Positions 1 to 6,002 of a stretch of DNA of 6,002 bases are shown here, one piece after another (the first letter of the stretch is position 1; every line of letters starts with the position of its first letter). Source of the DNA: JAVVRI01 sp036654795 (GTDB lineage: Bacteria > Bacteroidota > Bacteroidia > Bacteroidales > Tannerellaceae); NCBI GenBank assembly GCA_036654795.1, contig JAVVRI010000152.1, positions 1 to 6,002 on the forward strand, in the 5' to 3' direction. The notes beneath the pieces were generated by a model. That model was not told the origin of the DNA. It saw only the letters and a program-made list of their open reading frames with translations, and did not search any database. Position numbers and translations under genes: made by a program.

Positions 1-13
1 TTGTTAATGAGGT

Positions 14-43
14 GTGTTACGTCGTCGAGGTGTTACGTCGTCG
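14..43. repeat. 14-bp direct repeat spanning the kinase stop codon
   Basis: The 14-mer GTGTTACGTCGTCG occurs at 14-27 and again at 30-43, a 16-bp period. On the minus strand each copy contains ACGACGTAA, so the last codons and the stop of the histidine kinase are duplicated just beyond its end. The second TAA is out of frame with the gene. It looks like a local slippage duplication; no function can be shown. Confidence 0.6.
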
Positions 44-1490
44 CTGTCTTCTCGGCTATCGGTAGTTTGAAGCTGAAGGTGGAGCCTTCTCCTTCGCGCG
101 AAGAGACCGAGATGGTGCCGCCCATCTCGGTGATCCATCCCTTGCAGATGGCAAGCCCTAAGCCGACGCCTTGCTCATACGGGTTGAGTTGCGCAAAGCG
201 ATCGAATATACACTCTATCTTATCTCGAGGAATTCCGCATCCCGTGTCGGATACGTAAAACTGAACATCGGCAGTCGGGCATGCACTTTGGTAGCCAAAA
301 TGTATTTCGCCTGCTTTTGTGTATTTAATTGCGTTGTCTATCAATTTGGAGAAGATCCGCATCAGCTTGAACTTTTCCAGGCAGGTGGACATCTCTGCCG
401 AAGGATCAAGTATAAGCTGCACGCCATCGGGCACTTTCGCCGCTTCGTTTTCGTAGACAGCATGCATTAAAGCCGAAAGATAGGTCTCTTCGTACGACCA
501 TGCCACCATGCCATTCTCTATACGGGACATATCCAGCACGTCGTTCACTAGGTTCAGCAACAGGTCGTTGTTCTCTTTGATCAGATGGATGTATTGCTCG
601 CGCACTTCCGAATCGTTTTCAGAGACTAATATGTCCGAGAAGCCAACAATGGCGTTCAACGGTGTGCGTATCTCGTGGTTCATGTTGTCTAGGAAGTTCG
701 ATTTTAGCACATTCAACTCCTTCATATCCGGTTTGTGTGTGGTTTCTTCCTTTTCGATGATGCTGCCAAGAATCACATGCGGGAAACCTTCGCTGTCTGT
801 CTCCATGCCTCGACCGGTGACGATATATTTCTTGTAGTTGCCGTCCGTACCCTTCAGATGAAAGAGGGTGGTGTCTTCAGGCAGTTTCTCATCGTGAATC
901 AGGTTGAACAAGTAGAAGAAGTCTCGGCTGTCTTCCGGCTTACGCACCGACGAGAGCGCTCGGCAAATAAAGCGATTCTTGTCCAGCAGGGTGTTTGTCT
1001 TGCCATAGAACTGAAAGCAGCGGTTACAATGTTGTTTGTCGCATGTATTGAAGCGGTCGAAGCTAAACGAGTAAGCCGCCAGCTTGCCCTCCTCCAGCGC
1101 CTGACTCATCAACATTCTGCTTTCGGAGAGCTGCCCCATAAGCAGTTTGTTTTCTCTATTCAATTCGGATTTGTCTTGTCCCTCCAGCCAAAGCGTGTAG
1201 CCGATTAGTCCTTCTCTCTCTTTATAGTTAGGCTCCACTCTGAATGGCACAGGTTCGTCCGATCGGATCGGATTGCCATTCTTCAGTTCGGCTCGTTGAT
1301 AAGCGGACATGACGAGGTTGTCGAACAGATTAAAGATCAGAAAGTCTTGCTTGTCTGAGATCGAGAAGTGGGCATACATTGCTTTATTCAGTGCTTCCAG
1401 TCTCCCCTCTTTGTCATAAACAGCTCCTCCCAGCGGGCAGGAGAAAAAGGCAGCCGAGACTAGATAATCAGTTAATAGATGATCCTCCAT
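33..1490 (-). CDS. Soluble PAS-type sensor histidine kinase with a Cys cluster
   Basis: This 485-residue protein should autophosphorylate on a histidine and pass the phosphate to a response regulator that is not in the window. The kinase core is complete: H-box NHEIRTP with phospho-acceptor H272, N-box around N386 (SKLIDNAIKY), G1 box DTGCGI at 415-420, F-box near 426-434 (IECIFDRFA) and G2 box GVGLGLAICK at 441-450. Upstream there appear to be two PAS-like modules, about 10-105 and 135-247; the second ends in a typical PAS exit (ILGSIIEKEE). The second module opens with C150-x4-C155-x2-C158, and C176 lies nearby. I see no signal peptide, membrane segment or receiver domain, so it probably acts in the cytosol. 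The ATG at 1490 is preceded by an in-frame TAA 12 bases upstream, which supports this start. It is divergent from the ddh operon. The kinase call is very sure; the ligand is unknown. Confidence 0.95.
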   Translation of the reverse strand: MEDHLLTDYLVSAAFFSCPLGGAVYDKEGRLEALNKAMYAHFSISDKQDFLIFNLFDNLVMSAYQRAELKNGNPIRSDEPVPFRVEPNYKEREGLIGYTLWLEGQDKSELNRENKLLMGQLSESRMLMSQALEEGKLAAYSFSFDRFNTCDKQHCNRCFQFYGKTNTLLDKNRFICRALSSVRKPEDSRDFFYLFNLIHDEKLPEDTTLFHLKGTDGNYKKYIVTGRGMETDSEGFPHVILGSIIEKEETTHKPDMKELNVLKSNFLDNMNHEIRTPLNAIVGFSDILVSENDSEVREQYIHLIKENNDLLLNLVNDVLDMSRIENGMVAWSYEETYLSALMHAVYENEAAKVPDGVQLILDPSAEMSTCLEKFKLMRIFSKLIDNAIKYTKAGEIHFGYQSACPTADVQFYVSDTGCGIPRDKIECIFDRFAQLNPYEQGVGLGLAICKGWITEMGGTISVSSREGEGSTFSFKLPIAEKTATT

Positions 1491-1570
1491 AACAAATCTG
1501 ATTTAATTATTACGTTCGATAGATGGCGCAACGATACGTATAGCAACCATTATAAGGAACACTTCAGAGG

Positions 1571-1578
1571 CAAAGGTA
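1571..1578 (-). promoter_or_regulatory. Putative -7 promoter element for the histidine kinase
   Basis: On the minus strand this reads TACCTTTG, an exact match to the Bacteroidetes sigma-ABfr -7 consensus TAnnTTTG. It would start transcription near 1565, giving a leader of about 75 nt before the ATG at 1490. A clear -33 TTTG is not seen at the usual spacing, so this is a half-site match only. Confidence 0.45.
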
Positions 1579-1646
1579 ATAATAATCTATGATTTGTAAT
1601 GGAGAATTGGTTTTTCTGGTAGTGATGAGGTGTTGTTTTAGTACGT

Positions 1647-1666
1647 ACTTATTCTAATTAGTAAGT
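1647..1666. repeat. Imperfect AT-rich inverted repeat, possible operator
   Basis: ACTTATTCTAATTAGTAAGT: the outer seven positions pair (one as G-T), around a six-base centre. It sits between the two divergent -7 elements, a place where a dimeric regulator could bind. In AT-rich DNA such palindromes arise by chance, so the regulatory reading is weak. Confidence 0.25.
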
Positions 1667-1759
1667 TTATACGGTGAACATCGGACTCATAGTAGTATTT
1701 TTTAACGTCACAATCTCCTTGTGCGAGAGACAAAAGGCGGCGGCATTGCTATTATTTGC

Positions 1760-1767
1760 TAACTTTG
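1760..1767 (+). promoter_or_regulatory. Putative -7 promoter element for the ddh-lgt-fprA-nagB operon
   Basis: TAACTTTG matches the Bacteroidetes -7 consensus TAnnTTTG exactly and lies 29 bp before the ddh ATG. Transcription would begin around 1774, leaving a leader of roughly 20-25 nt. The region about 20 bp upstream is GC-rich (GGCGGCGG) and shows no -33 TTTG. The leader is A-rich; the AAAAGG directly abutting the ATG is too close to act as a normal Shine-Dalgarno. Confidence 0.5.
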
Positions 1768-1796
1768 CAGCAGTTTGAACTATTAATAACAAAAGG

Positions 1797-2693
1797 ATGA
1801 AGAAGATCAGAGCTGCCATTGTTGGATATGGCAATATTGGGAAGTATGTATTGGAAGCTTTAGAGGCTGCCCCTGATTTTGAAGTAGCAGGCGTTATACG
1901 CCGAGATGCAAACAACGTTCCGGACGAGCTGAAAGCATACGCTGTAACAGACAGCATTCGTAAATTAAATAATGTAGACGTAGCCATATTGGCCACACCC
2001 ACCCGTAGTGTTGAGGCGTATGCCAAGGAGATTCTGGCGCTTGGCATCAATACTGTCGATAGTTTCGATATACACGGAGGCATCCTTGACCTGCGCCGTT
2101 CGTTGGACGCCGTGGCCAAAGAGCATAAGGCCGTAGCCGTCATCTCGGCTGGATGGGATCCGGGGAGCGACTCCATCGTTCGCACCTTGATGGAGGCTAT
2201 TGTGCCGAAAGGAATCACCTATACGAACTTTGGTCCCGGCATGAGCATGGGGCACACCGTAGCTGTTAAGGCCATCGAAGGTGTACAAGCCGCCCTCTCC
2301 ATGACTATCCCGATGGGTACAGGCGTACATCGCCGCATGGTATACATCGAAGTGAAGCCGGGTTACGACTTTGCCGCCGTAGCCGCTGCCATCAAGGCGG
2401 ACGATTACTTTGCACACGACGAAACGCACATCACGCAGGTGGAGTGCGTAGAGAACCTGCTGGACATGGGGCACGGCGTACAGCTCAGCCGCAAAGGTGT
2501 GTCGGGCAAGACGCAAAACCAACTGTTGGACTTCAATATGAAGATAAATAACCCCGCACTGACGGCTCAGGTGCTGGTATGCGTTGCGCGTGCCGGACTT
2601 CGCCAGCAACCCGGTGCTTATACATTGATAGAACTACCGGTTATCGACATGCTGCCCGGCGAACGTGAGCAGTGGATTAAAAAACTGGTATAA
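1797..2693 (+). CDS. ddh: meso-Diaminopimelate D-dehydrogenase
   Basis: A 298-residue NADP-dependent cytosolic enzyme that interconverts meso-2,6-diaminopimelate with L-2-amino-6-oxopimelate (tetrahydrodipicolinate), ammonium and NADPH. In the amination direction it is a one-step route to meso-DAP for lysine and peptidoglycan. The Rossmann fold opens the protein with GYGNIG at 10-15, followed by R35-R36 after the second strand, suited to the NADP phosphate. Substrate-site motifs of the family are visible: SFDIHG (89-94), SAGWDPG (117-123) and FGPGMSMGH (145-153), plus a conserved C-terminal stretch ending in the LIELPVIDMLPGE-type segment. Length agrees with the Bacteroides-type enzymes and is somewhat shorter than the Corynebacterium one. 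An in-frame TGA at 1776-1778 fixes the start region. It is the first gene of the operon; lgt begins 15 bp after its stop. No defect is seen. Confidence 0.95.
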   Translation: MKKIRAAIVGYGNIGKYVLEALEAAPDFEVAGVIRRDANNVPDELKAYAVTDSIRKLNNVDVAILATPTRSVEAYAKEILALGINTVDSFDIHGGILDLRRSLDAVAKEHKAVAVISAGWDPGSDSIVRTLMEAIVPKGITYTNFGPGMSMGHTVAVKAIEGVQAALSMTIPMGTGVHRRMVYIEVKPGYDFAAVAAAIKADDYFAHDETHITQVECVENLLDMGHGVQLSRKGVSGKTQNQLLDFNMKINNPALTAQVLVCVARAGLRQQPGAYTLIELPVIDMLPGEREQWIKKLV

Positions 2694-2708
2694 ACCCATA
2701 CAAACATT

Positions 2709-3530
2709 ATGATACTTGATTTTATCACCTGGACGGCTGATCCCGCCATCTTTACACTCGGTTCCCGCGAAATACGTTGGTACGGATTGGCTTTTGCCGT
2801 TGGTTTCCTAATCGGTTACTCCATCGTGGAGAGGATGTGGAAAAAAGAACACTTGCCCCCCGGATGGCTCGACTCGTTACTGATCTACACCATGCTGGGC
2901 ACGGTTATTGGCGCCCGCTTGGGGCATTGCTTGTTCTATTCGCCGGATTATTATCTGGCCAACCCCATTGAGATATTGAAGGTGTGGGAGGGAGGATTGG
3001 CTAGTCATGGCGGTACGTTAGGTATCATTATTGCTATTTACTTCTATTCGAAGCGCGTCAGTCACAAGCCGATGCTTTGGGCATTCGACAAGCTGGTCGT
3101 ACCCACTGGGCTGGTGTCAGCCATGATCCGATTGGGCAATCTGATGAATCATGAGATATACGGTCACGCGACCGACCTCCCTTGGGGTTTCCGATATATA
3201 GACAATCTGCACGCTTGGAAACAGGGGGCAGCGCCTATATTCACACCGCCCTGCCACCCTACGCAGCTTTACGAAGCTGCCTGCTACTTGCTGACCTTTG
3301 CGCTCTGCATGTGGCTTTACTTCAAGAAAGAGGCGTGGAAGAAGGAGGGGTTCATCTTTGGCATCTTTATGATCTGCATCTTCGGATCGCGCTTCTTCAT
3401 TGAGTTCGTAAAGAACAATCAAGAGGCCTTCGAGGCAAACATGATGCTTAACATGGGGCAATGGCTTAGCGTGCCCTTTGTACTGGCAGGATGTTACTTT
3501 GTATGGCGCTCATTACAAAAAAAGAATTAA
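2709..3530 (+). CDS. lgt: Phosphatidylglycerol--prolipoprotein diacylglyceryl transferase
   Basis: A 273-residue inner-membrane enzyme that moves the diacylglyceryl group of phosphatidylglycerol onto the lipobox cysteine of prolipoproteins, the first step of lipoprotein maturation. About seven hydrophobic segments are visible (roughly 24-41, 57-77, 97-114, 125-142, 190-206, 215-232, 251-267). Family hallmarks: GARLGH (68-73), GGLASHGG (95-102, H100 matching the essential E. coli H103), IRLGNLMNHEIYG (140-152, R141 matching E. coli R143), HPTQLYE (183-189), R228 with E232 four residues on (matching R239/E243) and GQWLSVP (250-256). The length is slightly below the E. coli protein (291), normal for Bacteroidetes. 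The ATG follows ACAAACATT with no Shine-Dalgarno. Its gap to the next gene is 17 bp, consistent with co-transcription. Intact and confidently identified. Confidence 0.97.
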   Translation: MILDFITWTADPAIFTLGSREIRWYGLAFAVGFLIGYSIVERMWKKEHLPPGWLDSLLIYTMLGTVIGARLGHCLFYSPDYYLANPIEILKVWEGGLASHGGTLGIIIAIYFYSKRVSHKPMLWAFDKLVVPTGLVSAMIRLGNLMNHEIYGHATDLPWGFRYIDNLHAWKQGAAPIFTPPCHPTQLYEAACYLLTFALCMWLYFKKEAWKKEGFIFGIFMICIFGSRFFIEFVKNNQEAFEANMMLNMGQWLSVPFVLAGCYFVWRSLQKKN

Positions 3531-3547
3531 GACAGACAACATTAACT

Positions 3548-4741
3548 ATGTACAAGTTAAAAGAAATAGCAAACCAAGTCTATTATGTAGGCGTTAACGA
3601 CCGGCAGAAGGCACTCTTCGAGAACATGTGGCCGCTGCCCTACGGCGTCTCCTACAACTCCTATTTACTGATCGACGAAAAGACGGTATTGGTGGATACG
3701 GTAGACGTTTGCTACTCCGATATATTTCTGAAAAAAATAGCCGATGCGCTTGGTGGGCGGACGCTCGATTATTTGGTGGTAAACCACATGGAGCCCGACC
3801 ATGCAGGCAGCATACGCCTGCTGCGCCAGCAGTATCCGGAGGTGCAAATCGTTGGAAACAAGCTCACCTTCGGTATGCTTAGCGGATACCATAACATCAC
3901 GACAGGCCTCCATGAGGTAAAGGAGGGCGACAGCCTCTCTATCGGGCGCCGCACGCTCACCTTTTATATGGCGCCGATGGTGCATTGGCCGGAGGTGATG
4001 CTGACGTATGAAAGCATAGACAAGATACTTTTCTCTGCCGACGCCTTCGGTACGTATGGTACACTGGACGGTGGCGTGATCGATGCTGAGATGAACGTAG
4101 ACCATTATTGGGAGGAGATGATCCGTTACTACGCTAATATTGTCGGCAAATATGGCAACCCCGTGCAGCGCGCGCTCCAGAAACTTTCCGGGCTGGAGAT
4201 ATGCTCCATCTGCTCCACACATGGCCCTGTTTGGCGCGAAAAGGCAGCCAAAGCCATCGACCTCTACGACCGCATGAGCCGTTACGAGGGCGAAGACGGC
4301 GTCGTGATCCTTTACGGCAGCATGTATGGTAATACTGAGCAGATGGCTGAAGCCATTGCCTCCTCGCTCTCAGCCTCCGGCGTAAGAAACATCGTGATGC
4401 ACAATGTGAGCAAGTCCCATGCTTCCTACATATTGAAGGATGTATTTAAATACCGCGGACTAATCGTAGGTAGCCCTACGTACAGCAACCAACTCTTCCC
4501 CGAAGTTGAATCGGTGTTGAGCAAGATAGAGACGCGCGAGATAAAGCATCGCCTCTATGGTTACTTCGGCTCCTTCACTTGGGCAGGTGCCGCCGTCAAA
4601 CGGCTTGCTGCCTTCGGTGAAAAGATGAAGTGGGAAACCGTTGGTCTCCCTGTCGAGCAAAAGCAAGGACTTAAAGCTGATAAATACGACGAGTGCATTG
4701 CCTTAGGTGAGGCAATGGCCGCCAGACTTAAACACGTTTAA
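3548..4741 (+). CDS. fprA: FprA-type (class A) flavodiiron protein, O2/NO reductase
   Basis: A 397-residue cytosolic protein of two domains. The metallo-beta-lactamase-like diiron domain (1-245) keeps all six expected iron ligands: H80, E82, D84 (in NHMEPDHAG), H146, D165 and H225 (STHGPVW). The flavodoxin domain (250-397) has the FMN phosphate loop YGSMYGNTEQ (256-265) and the flavin-contacting SPTYSNQLFP and GSFTWAGAAVK stretches. No rubredoxin or flavin reductase module is fused, so this is class A. The family reduces O2 to water and/or NO to N2O with electrons from rubredoxin or F420-like donors; which substrate dominates cannot be read from sequence. The open frame extends back to 3491 inside lgt, but the ATG at 3548 is preferred because MYKLKEIANQVYYVGV is the usual family start and avoids overlap. 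The symbol follows the family name; norV-like would be an alternative label. Confidence 0.93.
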   Translation: MYKLKEIANQVYYVGVNDRQKALFENMWPLPYGVSYNSYLLIDEKTVLVDTVDVCYSDIFLKKIADALGGRTLDYLVVNHMEPDHAGSIRLLRQQYPEVQIVGNKLTFGMLSGYHNITTGLHEVKEGDSLSIGRRTLTFYMAPMVHWPEVMLTYESIDKILFSADAFGTYGTLDGGVIDAEMNVDHYWEEMIRYYANIVGKYGNPVQRALQKLSGLEICSICSTHGPVWREKAAKAIDLYDRMSRYEGEDGVVILYGSMYGNTEQMAEAIASSLSASGVRNIVMHNVSKSHASYILKDVFKYRGLIVGSPTYSNQLFPEVESVLSKIETREIKHRLYGYFGSFTWAGAAVKRLAAFGEKMKWETVGLPVEQKQGLKADKYDECIALGEAMAARLKHV

Positions 4742-4760
4742 TAACCTAAATAAAAACATT

Positions 4761-5573
4761 ATGAGACTAATTATTGAACAGAATTACGAGCAACTCTCCG
4801 CATGGGCTGCCAATTATGTAGCTGCAAAGATTAAGAAAGCCAATCCGACAGCAGAGAAACCATTTGTGTTGGGTTTGCCTACCGGATCGTCTCCACTGGG
4901 CATGTACAAGAAGCTGATCGAACTGAACAAGCAGGGTGTCATCTCTTTCCAGAACATCGTAACGTTCAACATGGACGAATACGTTGGTCTTCCGAAGGAT
5001 CACTCCGAAAGTTATCACTCTTTTATGTGGAATAACTTTTTCAGCCATGTTGACATTAAACCGGAGAATGTAAATATACTTAACGGAAACGCCCCTGATT
5101 TGGAAGCAGAATGTGCTAGCTACGAAGCTCGCATGAAGGCAGTAGGTGGCGTAGACCTCTTCTTGGGTGGTATCGGTCCGGACGGACATATCGCTTTCAA
5201 CGAACCGGGTTCTTCTTTGGCCTCACGTACGCGTGTAAAGACATTGACAACAGATACGATCATCGCCAACTCACGCTTCTTCGACAACGACGTAAACAAA
5301 GTGCCGAAGACCTCCGTTACCGTTGGTGTTGGCACTGTGTTGGATGCAAAAGAGGTGTTGATCATGGTAAACGGTCACAATAAAGCCCGTGCGCTGCAAC
5401 AAGTAGTAGAAGGCTCCATCAACCAGATGTGGACCATCACTGCCCTGCAACTCCATCCGAAAGGCATTATTGTTTGCGACGAAGCTGCTTGCGCCGAGAT
5501 CAAAGTAGGTACTTATCAGTATTTCAAGGACATCGAGAAAGAGAACCTTTGCCCCTCCACACTGTTGAAGTAA
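4761..5573 (+). CDS. nagB: Glucosamine-6-phosphate deaminase
   Basis: A 270-residue cytosolic enzyme that converts D-glucosamine 6-phosphate to fructose 6-phosphate and ammonium, feeding amino sugars into glycolysis. Numbering coincides with E. coli NagB (266 aa): catalytic D72 (NMDEYVGL), D141, H143 and E148 (GPDGHIAFNEPG), with R172 and K208 for the substrate phosphate, and the phosphate loop GLPTGSSP at 38-45. The residues of the E. coli GlcNAc6P allosteric site also align by position (S151, S152, R158, K160, Y254), so allosteric activation is plausible. The frame is open back to 4707 inside the flavodiiron gene, but the ATG at 4761 gives the canonical MRLIIEQNYEQLS start after an A-rich leader (TAAAAACATT). 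It is the last gene of the operon, 19 bp after fprA, and is followed by a strong terminator. Confidence 0.97.
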   Translation: MRLIIEQNYEQLSAWAANYVAAKIKKANPTAEKPFVLGLPTGSSPLGMYKKLIELNKQGVISFQNIVTFNMDEYVGLPKDHSESYHSFMWNNFFSHVDIKPENVNILNGNAPDLEAECASYEARMKAVGGVDLFLGGIGPDGHIAFNEPGSSLASRTRVKTLTTDTIIANSRFFDNDVNKVPKTSVTVGVGTVLDAKEVLIMVNGHNKARALQQVVEGSINQMWTITALQLHPKGIIVCDEAACAEIKVGTYQYFKDIEKENLCPSTLLK

Positions 5574-5592
5574 GCAATAACGAAATAATACG

Positions 5593-5654
5593 AAAAGACC
5601 GCACTTTCTTTTCCTACCTGTCAAAGGATGGAAAAGAAAGTACGGTCTTTTTTT
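5593..5654. terminator. Strong intrinsic terminator after nagB, possibly bidirectional
   Basis: The left arm 5593-5614 pairs with 5630-5651. GACCG/CGGTC and a perfect 12-bp ACTTTCTTTTCC/GGAAAAGAAAGT are separated by one C-A mismatch and flanked by AAAA/TTTT, giving 21 of 22 pairs around a 15-nt loop. A run of seven T follows (5648-5654). It starts 20 bp after the nagB stop. On the minus strand the A4 at the left base would give a shorter U-tract, so it may also stop transcripts from the convergent gene. Confidence 0.92.
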
Positions 5655-5754
5655 ATGAAAGAACGTCTATCTTAGGGGCTTCCGAATAACGTTTGCCACT
5701 CATCTCGTGGTAATAACCAATAGCTGCCTACCTCTTACGATTATGGAAACTATT

Positions 5755-6002
5755 TTATAATTTCTCAATTTCCTCTATTGTCAAGCCGGTACAGGCTGAG
5801 ATAATGTCGGCAGAGATGCCGTTTCCCTTCATGTTAAGGGCTATTAAACGCTTTCCTTCGGCTAGTCCTTTTGCTTCACCTTTCGCTAATCCTTTTGCCT
5901 CTCCTTCTGCTAACCCTTCCGCCTTTCCTTCCGCCTTACCTTTCGCTTCTCCTTCTGCCAACCCCTCTTCTTTGGCGGAGCTGAGGACGTCGTTTTGGAT
6001 CC
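5755..6002 (-). CDS. Rpn-family recombination-promoting nuclease / putative transposase, C-terminal part
   Basis: Only the last 81 codons are present; the 5' end lies beyond the right edge, and no start should be assigned inside the window because the frame stays open to 6002. The visible part reads IQNDVLSSAKEEG, then nine tandem four-residue units G-[LEK]-A-[EK], then a conserved tail KRLIALNMKGNGISADIISA with TGLTIEEIEKL. This layout, a charged Ala/Gly/Glu/Lys repeat linker followed by a small helical domain with an ISxxTGLxxEEIExL ending, is characteristic of the PD-(D/E)XK Rpn/TIGR01784 family, common and multi-copy in Bacteroides. The nuclease domain itself is off-window, so its activity and integrity cannot be judged. 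It converges on nagB across the terminator, with about 100 bp of featureless sequence (5655-5754) between. Confidence 0.75.
   Translation of the reverse strand, partial: IQNDVLSSAKEEGLAEGEAKGKAEGKAEGLAEGEAKGLAKGEAKGLAEGKRLIALNMKGNGISADIISACTGLTIEEIEKL
5857..5964 (-). repeat. Nine tandem 12-bp coding repeats
   Basis: Within the nuclease tail, nine consecutive 12-bp units encode GLAE, GEAK, GKAE, GKAE, GLAE, GEAK, GLAK, GEAK, GLAE. The units differ at a few positions but keep a strict four-codon period, so gain or loss of units would keep the frame. At protein level the tract is probably a charged, helical or flexible linker before the C-terminal helix domain. Confidence 0.9.

Larger units (their letters stand above)
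1491..1796. other. Divergent intergenic region, kinase / ddh operon
   Basis: This 306-bp AT-rich gap separates the start codons of the minus-strand histidine kinase and the plus-strand ddh. It holds one Bacteroidetes-type -7 element for each direction (1571-1578 minus, 1760-1767 plus) and an imperfect inverted repeat at 1647-1666. No convincing ORF, RNA gene or riboswitch fold was found by eye. About 180 bp lie between the two -7 elements, enough room for shared or separate operators. Confidence 0.7.
1797..5573 (+). other. Probable four-gene operon ddh-lgt-fprA-nagB
   Basis: Four same-strand genes are separated by only 15, 17 and 19 bp, with a promoter-like element upstream (1760-1767), no hairpin terminator between them and a strong one after nagB. 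I saw no TAnnTTTG element immediately ahead of lgt, fprA or nagB. Each start is preceded by an A-rich leader; lgt and nagB share the string AAACATT directly before ATG. Confidence 0.75.

Noticed and set aside
1667..2218. Minus-strand open frame of 183 codons running from ddh into the intergenic region
   Set aside because: Ser/Ala/Thr-rich low-information translation that overlaps most of the first half of ddh and the putative ddh promoter; best explained as a shadow frame.
1965..2609. Long antisense open frame of 214 codons opposite ddh
   Set aside because: It lies wholly inside a well-supported ddh gene, and its translation is rich in His/Val/Tyr/Arg with no recognisable domain, as expected from a shadow of a coding strand.
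3491..3547. Upstream extension of the flavodiiron gene overlapping lgt
   Set aside because: The extra 19 residues have no family counterpart, and the ATG at 3548 gives the canonical N-terminus with a normal intergenic gap.
3665..4222. Antisense open frame of 185 codons opposite the flavodiiron gene
   Set aside because: The flavodiiron protein retains every iron ligand on the other strand; the antisense translation shows no family motif or start context.
5655..5754. Possible small gene or RNA between the terminator and the nuclease gene
   Set aside because: Only very short frames (for example a six-codon one from the ATG at 5655) and no stable hairpin with T-tract or promoter element were seen.
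5857..5964. Period-12 repeats considered as a CRISPR or minisatellite array
   Set aside because: There are no unique spacers, and the units are in frame within a protein tail known for such Ala/Gly/Glu/Lys repeats.
5997..6002. Window ends exactly on GGATCC (BamHI site), suggesting a clone boundary
   Set aside because: Another GGATCC occurs uncut inside ddh near 2156, and the window start shows no matching site, so it may be chance; it says nothing about biology.

Overview
The window looks like a chromosomal segment from a member of the Bacteroidales (Bacteroides/Parabacteroides-like). Three things point there: the protein sequences have a Bacteroides-type character; the genes have no Shine-Dalgarno sequence at a workable distance and instead carry A-rich leaders; and the only promoter-like elements match the Bacteroidetes -7 consensus TAnnTTTG. 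The genus is an inference, not a sequence match.

Layout. From the left, a minus-strand gene (33-1490) encodes a soluble hybrid-less sensor histidine kinase with PAS-like input and a cysteine cluster. A 306-bp divergent intergenic region (1491-1796) carries one TAnnTTTG element facing each way and a short AT-rich inverted repeat. Four tightly packed plus-strand genes follow with gaps of only 15, 17 and 19 bp, so they are probably one operon: ddh (meso-diaminopimelate dehydrogenase, 1797-2693), lgt (prolipoprotein diacylglyceryl transferase, 2709-3530), an FprA-type flavodiiron protein (3548-4741) and nagB (glucosamine-6-phosphate deaminase, 4761-5573). A strong hairpin with a T-tract (5593-5654) closes the operon. 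The right edge holds the 3' end of a convergent minus-strand gene (5755-6002, running off the window). Its tail, with nine tandem four-residue repeats and a short helical C-terminus, is typical of the Rpn/PD-(D/E)XK recombination-promoting nuclease (putative transposase) family.

How the genes fit together. ddh and nagB both handle ammonium and cell-wall precursors: meso-DAP for the peptidoglycan peptide, and glucosamine-6-phosphate for the sugar backbone or its recycling. lgt starts lipoprotein maturation in the inner membrane. The flavodiiron protein is the outlier; it removes O2 or NO in anaerobes. The likely theme is envelope biogenesis with a stress-defence gene embedded in the transcript. 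I see no CRISPR array, rRNA, tRNA, complete insertion sequence or clearly new system. The most interesting loose ends are the cysteine cluster in the kinase, the odd operon membership and the repeat-rich nuclease tail.
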